This document shows, piece by piece, positions 57,060 to 64,000 of a stretch of DNA of 64,000 bases (within the stretch, counting starts at the first letter, position 1; each line of letters opens with the position of its first letter). Under the pieces are notes generated by a model. That model did not search any database and had not been told where the DNA came from. It was given only the letters and a program-made list of their open reading frames with translations. The DNA is taken from contig QANY01011432.1 in assembly GCA_003255025.1 (NCBI GenBank), forward strand, positions 62,001 to 126,000, written 5' to 3'. Made by a program: the position numbers and the translations under genes. The stretch is from Datisca glomerata. Its lineage: Eukaryota > Streptophyta > Magnoliopsida > Cucurbitales > Datiscaceae.

Positions 57060-58000
57060 GTTGCTTTTCGGTGGCACTTGCTTTAATGTCTTCAGATAGA
57101 CGTAATGATCATCCAAGCTTCACCCAATGTCCACTAACTTTAGAATTTCCTTTGTGTTATAAATTGACCACCCCAAGGCCCTTTTGTGCTCTCTAAACAT
57201 CCTAAGAAGCTTGTCTTTGTTCACCATTTAATGAAGTAGAGATAATCATAGAAAGAGTGGATGCTTCTCCTATAAAGGTGTACCGAAGATGGAGGTCTAA
57301 CATTGATGGTTTTTCAATAGATGGTAGGTGTCTAGGTTTACCTTCTCCTAATTGTGGAGAAGGCCTCTTAATGAATATGGATGGGGGTGCTTCCAACTGA
57401 GTAACACACTCTAAAATCTATGGATTCTGCTTGTCGATAACCCCAACTAAACATGCTTTCAATGGTCCACTTGGTTGGTTCACTGATGTGAATTTCTTCC
57501 TCAAAACAGACTTCTGTACCTTCCACCTGCAAAAAACTATTTGTATCATTTGGGTGTTTTATTTCTTTGAAGACATTAAAAATTATTTGATCTTCTTGCA
57601 TTATCATAATAAGTTCCCCTTTTATCACATCAATGAGAGTTCTTCCTGTAGCTAAGAATGGTCTACTAATAATACTTAGAATTTCTTGATTTTCCTCCAT
57701 GAGAACAATAAAATCAACTGAAAAAATAAATTTACATGTCAAGAACAATAAAATCAGTTGGGAAAATATATTTATCCACCTTTACCAAGGCGTCCTCAAT
57801 AATTCCCCATGGATATCTGATAGACCGATCAACTAATTATAAATATACCATCGTGGGGTTAGCTTCTCCAAGACCTAGCTTCTTGTAAACTGAATATGAC
57901 ATCAAATTGATACCAACTCCAAGATCACATAGAGCTTTTTCAAAATATGAATTTTCAATGGTGTAAGAAATAGTAAAACTCTCAGTGTCCTTTAACTTCT
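57060..58000 (-). pseudogene. Athila protease region and RT start
   Basis: In minus sense: ALCDLGVGINLMSYSVYKKL (protease active site, D-L-G as usual in Athila), LVDRSIRYPWGIIEDALVKV, then ORF 57368-57748 with SRPFLATGRTLIDVIKGEL and NVFKEIKHPN, and ORF 57202-57396 with RYTFIGEASTLSMIISTSL. KLLRMFREHKRALGWSI marks the beginning of RT, after which the coding sequence ends. Confidence 0.8.
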
Positions 58001-58639
58001 AAAGTAATTTATTCTATAAGATAGCACTACACTCATGTATAAGTGCAATTGTCTCATACTCCTCTAGAATTCTCTTGTTTGAGAGAATTTCTTTCATGAA
58101 TTTGACATAGCTCGACATTTATTTCAAAGCATCGAGAAAAAGGATGTTTATATGTAGTTTCCTAAACACATAAAAAACTTAGAAAACTGCTTGTTCAATT
58201 TTTGTTTCTGGAATCACTGAGGGAATGGGATAGGTGAGACATAAGGTGGAGGATTATCAAGAAAGAGCTTTGATTTAGGCTTCTCTTCCTTCTTTTCTAA
58301 ATTCTTGATAAAATCATCACCTACAACCTTCGCTTGTGTTTCAATTGGCTAAGAACTTTTAATTGTTGCTTTCTTCGGTTATACTAACTCCTTGCCACTA
58401 CAAATGGTAATGGCGTTTACTTATTCTTTTGGATTTCTCTATGTGTTACTCGCTAGAGAACCTTATAGTCTTTGGATTAGCATTTATAATAGTTGTTCCC
58501 TTTTGAAGCTCCAAATTCTGAATAGATGCAGCTTGGCTCTGAATACTAGTTTCTTGTCCATGAAGTGTAGCATATGTTCTTGCCATAAATTGATTAGTAT
58601 TGATTATGAGCTAAGCAGGAGCATCTTCTAAGAAAACAT

Positions 58640-59625
58640 TAGGTCGCTAAGGCTGAAATTGAGGTTGAGTAGCAACTAATGGATTCGTCACATTCTCACT
58701 ATTCTTCCAAGAGAAATTAGGGTGATTTTGCCACCCTTGGTTGTAAGTGTTAGAGAATGCATTATTCTGCCTGCTATAATTCTCAACAATATTAACATGT
58801 TCTAACTGAGAAGAAACAAATGGATTACCGGATTGACATTCAGTACTAGGATGAGGTTCATTACATAAATTACAAACATCCCGTGTAGCATTAATAGTAC
58901 TAGCATTGCCGGTGAAAGAACTCAATTGCTTGGAAAGTGTAGCTACTTGAGCTGTGAGAGCGGTAAGAGCATCGATTTCATGAACTCCATGAATCTTTCT
59001 CAGTACGTTGCGCTCATTCAGCCATTGATAGGCATTAGTAGTCATTTCTTCAAGAAAAGCATAGGTCTGCTCATGTGTTTTGACCATCAAAGCACCTCCT
59101 GCTGCTGCATCCACTAATGTCCTCATTGAATTCCCAATCCATTGTAGAAATTTTGAACTTGAAGCCATTCAGGGAGTCTGTGATGTGGGAATCCTCTCAA
59201 TATCTCTTTAAACCTCTTTCAAGCTTCAAAAAGAACCTCCATATCATATTGGGCAAAATTAGTGACCTCATTCCTCATCTTGGTTGTTTTATCAAGTGAA
59301 AAGAATTTAGCCAGAAATTTCTCAAAAAGTCCATTCCAAGTGGTGATTGATCCAGCGGGCAAAGAGTCAAACCAACTCTTAACCTTATCTCAAAGTGAAA
59401 ATGGGAATAATCTTACCCTAATTGCATCAGTTGAGACATTGTTGTGCCTGAATGTCTCACAAATTTTGAGAAAAGTGTTTATGTGAACATTTGGATCATC
59501 ATTAGGCAGGCCACTAAACTGATTTGCTTACACCATGTGAATGATAGACGACTCAATCTCGAAGTTAGTGGCATTAATAACATGGTGTTGAATTACAGAT
59601 GTGACCTCATTGACTACTAGCATAA
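58640..59625 (-). pseudogene. Athila gag remnant
   Basis: Minus-sense pieces: NDDPNVHINTFLKICETFRH, VKSWFDSLPAGSITTWNGLF (retrotransposon gag domain), then ORF 58647-59168 with LVDAAAGGALMVKTHEQTYA, the zinc knuckle CNLCNEPHPSTEC, and NTYNQGWQNHPNFSW near the end. This order is typical of Athila gag. Stops and a frameshift near 59150 separate the two halves. Confidence 0.85.
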
Positions 59626-59865
59626 CATAGTCCCAAATCACCCGTCTTCTATGGTTTCTTGAGGGTTTTTAGAAGCTTCTCTCCTCACTTTTCTACTACG
59701 ACAGCAAGTTCACTCAATTTCTAAATTTAGAAGAGTCAAATTTTCTCATGCACCTTAGAAAACACTTGAAAATTCAAAATAGTAAACAATCGTAAATAAA
59801 TAAATTAATTAAAACTCAAAGTAAAATTAAGGATATGTAATTTCAATATCAATAAACAAAATCAA

Positions 59866-59883
59866 TCCCCGACAACAGCGCCA
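59866..59883 (-). promoter_or_regulatory. Athila primer-binding site
   Basis: The minus strand reads TGGCGCTGTTGTCGGGGA, two changes from TGGCGCCGTTGCCGGGGA, the tRNA-Asp-type site known for Athila elements. Confidence 0.8.
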
Positions 59884-59886
59884 AAA

Positions 59887-60914
59887 ACTTTTCAACGATT
59901 TTTCTATAGTGCAAGTTACACTATCGTCATCAAGTAATAATTTTCTACAAAAATAGAGTATCGTCCATAGAATTGATTGATATTAAATATTGAAATCTAC
60001 TAAATCTTATTTTTAATTGAGAATATCAAAAATCTGAGATTTTTGAATGAAAAATTAAACTAAAAAATTAATACTTGATAAGGATAAATAATTCAAATTT
60101 GAAGAGCTAAAAGGTCTAGGGATTTTTATTTCGCCACACCAAACATGCTCTAATCTTATATCTCTGTCAAGATTAAATATATTGAAACTCATTAAGCACA
60201 ATAAATTAGAATGGCTACACTAGAGCCATAATTATCTCTAACTTATGAAATTCTAATAATGTTATAAACAAAGAGCAAATTTAATAATCACTTCTCAGCC
60301 TCAGAATTAAATCCAAACTCATGCAATAGTTGGTCAGGCGATCACAAGCATTAAGAACGGATAATAACACTCAATAATATTTCATAAACTTCGATTGAAT
60401 TGAAAAACTTAGAACATACTAGAATAAGAAAACATCCTAAAAATATTCATGAATATAGAGGAAAAGAGAAGAAAACTAGATTTGAGGAAGAAATGGAAGT
60501 TGAGATCCATCTCCCGGTTGGATTCGTCTTCATTTCCTCTCCAAAAAGCTCTCTTCTCTGCTTCCCACATCTAAAAAGTCTGTAAAAACCCTCAAATATT
60601 TTATTTATATACTAGGGTTGATAAGGATAATATTGAAGCAAAAAAATCTCATAAAAAATCTAGTAACGCTAACATCTCGACGGTGGAAGCCAGCATCACG
60701 ACGCTGGTCAATATGTACGCGTGCCAACATCGCGACGTTGGCTCTCTACCCAGGTTCGTCCTTTTCTCATTTTCTTCGCATTTTTTCCTTCCAAATCATT
60801 CCAAATGCATTTAAATATCAAACCTACAAAAAAAATAAAAACAAACAATAAATCTAAAAGAATCAGTAAAATTAAAGTTAATATTATATAAAATATAAGT
60901 GTGAAACATACTCA
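59887..60914 (-). mobile_element. Athila 5' LTR
   Basis: About 1.03 kb. The inner end is set by the primer site, the outer end by loss of similarity to the 3' LTR at TGTGAAACATACTCA. TATA-like CCTAGTATATAAATAAAA near 60600-60615 (minus). The exact target duplication is unclear because the junction bases are degenerate. Confidence 0.8.
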
Positions 60915-60954
60915 TTACTGTGTGATTGATTTAATAACCAAAAAATATGCATAT
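60915..60954 (-). pseudogene. Copia integrase sliver between Athila and the second solo LTR
   Basis: The minus strand reads GCATATTTTTTGGTTAT, the CIFFGY counterpart of CLFLGY in the plus-sense copia at about 27957-27980. It links the flanks of the two insertions to one copia element. Confidence 0.7.
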
Positions 60955-63154
60955 TGTTGGGCATAGTGCTCTCAAAGCATGTGTTTAGACACTTTTATTA
61001 TGAAATTAATGAAATTATATTTTTTTATAATTGTTCTTTTAAATTGTTGTTAAATAATTATATATAAATATCTGAAAATTTCATATCCATTAATGAGACT
61101 GTGATCTTGTATAAGTACGAGAGTATTAAGATAATAGATAATGAATAAACTAGTCTGTAACATATTAAAGTATGAAATCTTTAATAAATGGTTGCCAGTA
61201 CAGTTCACTAAGCATTATAAATACATGCGATCTAGATCTGTATCATTGATGTGGATAGATATCTTAGTGAATGTACTTTATATAATTAGATTATATTTGA
61301 CAAGACCGATGTGGATTGATATCTTTATTAACTTACCGTTTATCATTAAGATATAATACACATCAAAACTGATGATCATATATAGATCAATCTGAATCAT
61401 GAGTAGTCATGAACTCTTATGCATGTCAACTAGATCGTTTGATTCACTCATTAAGTTTTGTTTGTAAAATAGGCTAGTGACTTTTGTTTTGGAGATTCAG
61501 TGACATGGATGGCTGAGAATATGATCTTACAAGATTTGAAATCCAAGCTTTCCAAACGGATTGTATATTGGTTCCCTTAAATGTTAATTCTGGAATAGAA
61601 TGGTTATTGATCTCAAATTTATAATATAATTATAAATTAACCATTCACTAATGAATTAATTGTACTTAAAGACCAAGAGTTAATTAGAAGGGTTAAATGG
61701 TATTTTTGACCAGCTCTAATTTACAAACCAATAATTGAAGGACAAAACTATATGAAGTGAATATATCAATAGACTATATGAGAATACTCTGTAAATATTT
61801 TTTATAATTACTAAGAGTACAATTCCATATTTATAGTAGAGTAATAATGAAATTAATAAATAATTTTATTAATTAAAAATTTTAATTAATAATGTGGTTT
61901 ATTGGAGCTTAGAATTATGAGTTCATGGTCTCCAACTCACATCTATACTACACAGTCTAGAATGTGAATATTTCAGGACATGAAAAAGTGACTAACTTGC
62001 GGTAGGAATACTATTTTTAGGGAAAATATATAATTATGAGATAATTATATATAATTAATTTAATTAATAATTAATTATTTAAATTGGTTAATATATTTTT
62101 TGGAAATTACAAATAATTAATTTTATCGATTAATTTTGTGGTGATCGATAAGTGAGACATAATATATTGATTTATGAAATTAAATAATATTAAATCATTT
62201 ATGAGATAATGATTTGATTTATCTAACCTATTAATTAACAGACAAGATAATTGATTGAAAGATAATTGATTGAGAGATCATATAAGTTAATTTTGAAATA
62301 ACTGATATCTAGATATATATCTGATTAAAATAAATAATAAATTTAGAAAATCGTGACGTGGTATATTGGGCTGTCACATGTCAATCACTCATTTTGAATA
62401 AGAGATTGACATTGACTACTGTAGTGCCACGTGTGCACGGGACATACTATAGTGTACAAGAGGCACATTGTAGTGCCTCCCGGCACTACACTGGTGTCGT
62501 GAGTCATCAGTTTCGTGAGGCGCTTAGGCTCTTCATGGCACACTTCAGTGTCGTGTGACACTGTAGTGTTGCTTAATTGCAGTGAGTCGCACAACAATGA
62601 CACATTTGTAATTACTTTATAAATGTGTGTAAATCCCTTAAAAATATGATGAGCCTTAACCCATGAGATATATATTGATATTATTTTATTGGTCTCAATG
62701 CTGCAACTACTATCAGTGTGCAATTGTATGATTAAAGATTAATCAAAAAGCTCTGTGAGCTTTCCTTATTCTCTCAAAGTTTTGTCTCATAATAGTTTTT
62801 TTTCAAAATCTCTAGATCTCATGCGTTGAGTACATCTAGAGACTAAAAGTGACTTTAATTTATTCTACGTGCCCACACACCTCCTAGTGTGTTTAATGAT
62901 TATCTTAGAAGATCTTGGTGTGAATTTCACAGTATGTTGTTCGTCAGATTACAAGTTTGTTGTTGTAAGGACACTTGATAGACTACAAGAGGTATAATTC
63001 ATATATATGTATGTCTTAGATTTAATGTAAAGATATATAATGGATCCGATCCAAAAAAATATTTTTTACTGCGACGATGCAATCATTTATCATTTTATAA
63101 TTTTTTTTAAAACATCACCACACCTTCCGCCGCGCCGCGCCTCAGATTCCAACA
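60955..63154 (+). mobile_element. Solo LTR, 2.2 kb, in copia integrase
   Basis: TGTTGGGCATAGTGC ... CAGATTCCAACA, flanked by CATAT (60950-60954) and CATAA (63155-63159), a 5-bp duplication with one change. Without it the copia reads DLCIFFG. Same family as 45894-48164. The segment 62405-62540 has GTGCCACGTG, GTGCCTCCCGGCAC and TAGTGTTG words like the other copy. Confidence 0.85.
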
Positions 63155-64000
63155 CATAAGTCAGTATGAAAATCAAACTTGTTTGCATTGTACGACCTGA
63201 GATGGAGGTAACAGGCACATCCAAAAGTTTTAAGAAGGTTATAAATACGTTTTTTGTTATGAGACTTCTGGTATGGTGATGATGTAAAGAGAACATGAGT
63301 TAGGAGTCTATTTATGAGATGCACAGATATTTGAAAAGCCTCCCACAAAAAATTTAAAGGCATTGAGGCTTGAACAAGTAGAGTTAGCCCTATTTCAAAT
63401 ATATGTCTATGCTTCCTCTTAATTGATCTATTTGTTGATGAACATAAGGTCATGGATGCCTAAAATGTATACCATTTTCTTGTAGGAAAGTAAGAAAAGG
63501 TCTTAATTCACCCCCAGTCAGATTGAAGTGTCTTTATTGAGGTATTAAATTGTTTTTCTATAAGAAGATTGAAAATTTTAAAGGTTTGGAGGGATTCAGA
63601 CTTAAGTTTCAAAAGATATATCCATGTAAACTTGTTAAAATCATCAAGAAAACTTATGTAATACCTAAAAACTTCTCTAGAAAATCTAGGAGCAGGACCT
63701 CGAAGATCACTATAGATGATTTGTAAGGGTTTTGAGGAGTGACTTTGAGAAATAGGGAAATGAAGCATATGCCCTTTTACTTTTTAGCAAGAACTACAGA
63801 ATTATGGTTTGTAGTGAGGAAGAGATAGGTTTTCAAAGGTAAGAAATTGTCTTAAGATTTTTTCATTTAGATGGCCAAGCCTGTTATGCCATATATGCAC
63901 TTTATTAGTTATAGAAGTGTGTAATGCTATTGGTTTGCCTGCCTTAATGCTTGAAAAATTAGGGTTATTCACATAAAAAATATGCTTAAGAGACAAAACA
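63155..64000 (-). pseudogene. Copia pre-integrase and integrase (continues past window)
   Basis: In minus sense: VHIWHNRLGHLNEKILRQFL (ORF 63802-63996, pre-integrase), IIYSDLRGPAPRFSREVFRY (first Asp), TLQSDWG (second Asp, ORF 63508-63768), a frameshift, then KHRHIFEIGLTLLVQASMPL and KTFGCACYLHLRSYNANKFD (ORF 63142-63453). HVHQQIDQLRGSID-type sequence lies where the Glu motif should be and is damaged. The element's gag and 5' LTR would be right of the window. Confidence 0.88.

Larger units (their letters stand above)
50175..60914 (-). mobile_element. Athila-like gypsy element, deleted in pol
   Basis: In minus sense: 5' LTR (60914 to about 59887), primer site TGGCGCTGTTGTCGGGGA, gag (59625-58640), protease (58000-57370), the first codons of RT (to about 57060), a non-coding 3' part, the motif GGACTAGCAAAAAGTTTAAG before the 3' LTR (55863 to about 50175). 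The 3' LTR is split by a CACTA element. Most of RT, RNase H and integrase are missing. It sits in copia integrase sequence, which resumes on both sides. Confidence 0.85.

Overview
The window is nuclear DNA of a flowering plant, most likely a eudicot: AT-rich, with GT-AG introns and dense plant-type Ty3/gypsy, Ty1/copia and CACTA elements. Only one gene looks intact, a three-exon LURP-one-related (LOR, tubby-like fold) gene at 3877-4697. A tandem paralogue starting at 12347 is a pseudogene spread over 13 kb. Almost everything else is transposable-element DNA in layers.

Layout. 1-1440: 5' LTR and primer-binding region of a minus-sense gypsy element. 1450-3250: AT-rich satellite with a period near 119 bp. 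3877-4697: LOR1. 5285-11207: a Tat-like gypsy element (A) joined to a second copy of its own flank that carries a solo LTR. 12347-25327: LOR2 pseudogene. Its exon 2 holds two gypsy elements, L (12849-15782) and B (15804-24914), each with a 5-bp target-site duplication and only about 21 bp apart. 25434-30303: a Ty1/copia element without its 5' LTR, flanked by two copies of a 205-bp piece of LOR2 exon 3 and 3' flank. 32994-36120: remnant of a third Tat-like element (C). 38935-45060: LTR, primer site and gag remnant of a related plus-sense element (D), split by a CACTA transposon (39861-43925) that carries host gene fragments.

From 45065 to the window end lies one minus-sense copia element. It is broken by a 2.3-kb solo LTR (45894-48164), a small inverted-repeat element (about 49363-50060), an Athila-like gypsy element (about 50175-60914) and a 2.2-kb solo LTR (60955-63154). 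The Athila 3' LTR is itself split by a CACTA element (50775-55313) carrying exon-like captured segments.

Recurring themes. The Tat-like elements carry an antisense extra ORF and an element-specific tandem repeat downstream of pol. Two loci (A and the copia in LOR2) look like fusions of an element-containing allele with an empty or solo-LTR allele. The inactivating changes in LOR2 are C-to-T or G-to-A changes at CAG sites, as expected from CHG methylation next to transposons. No rRNA, tRNA gene, CRISPR array or bacterial-type operon was seen. All calls are by eye from the sequence; no database search was run.
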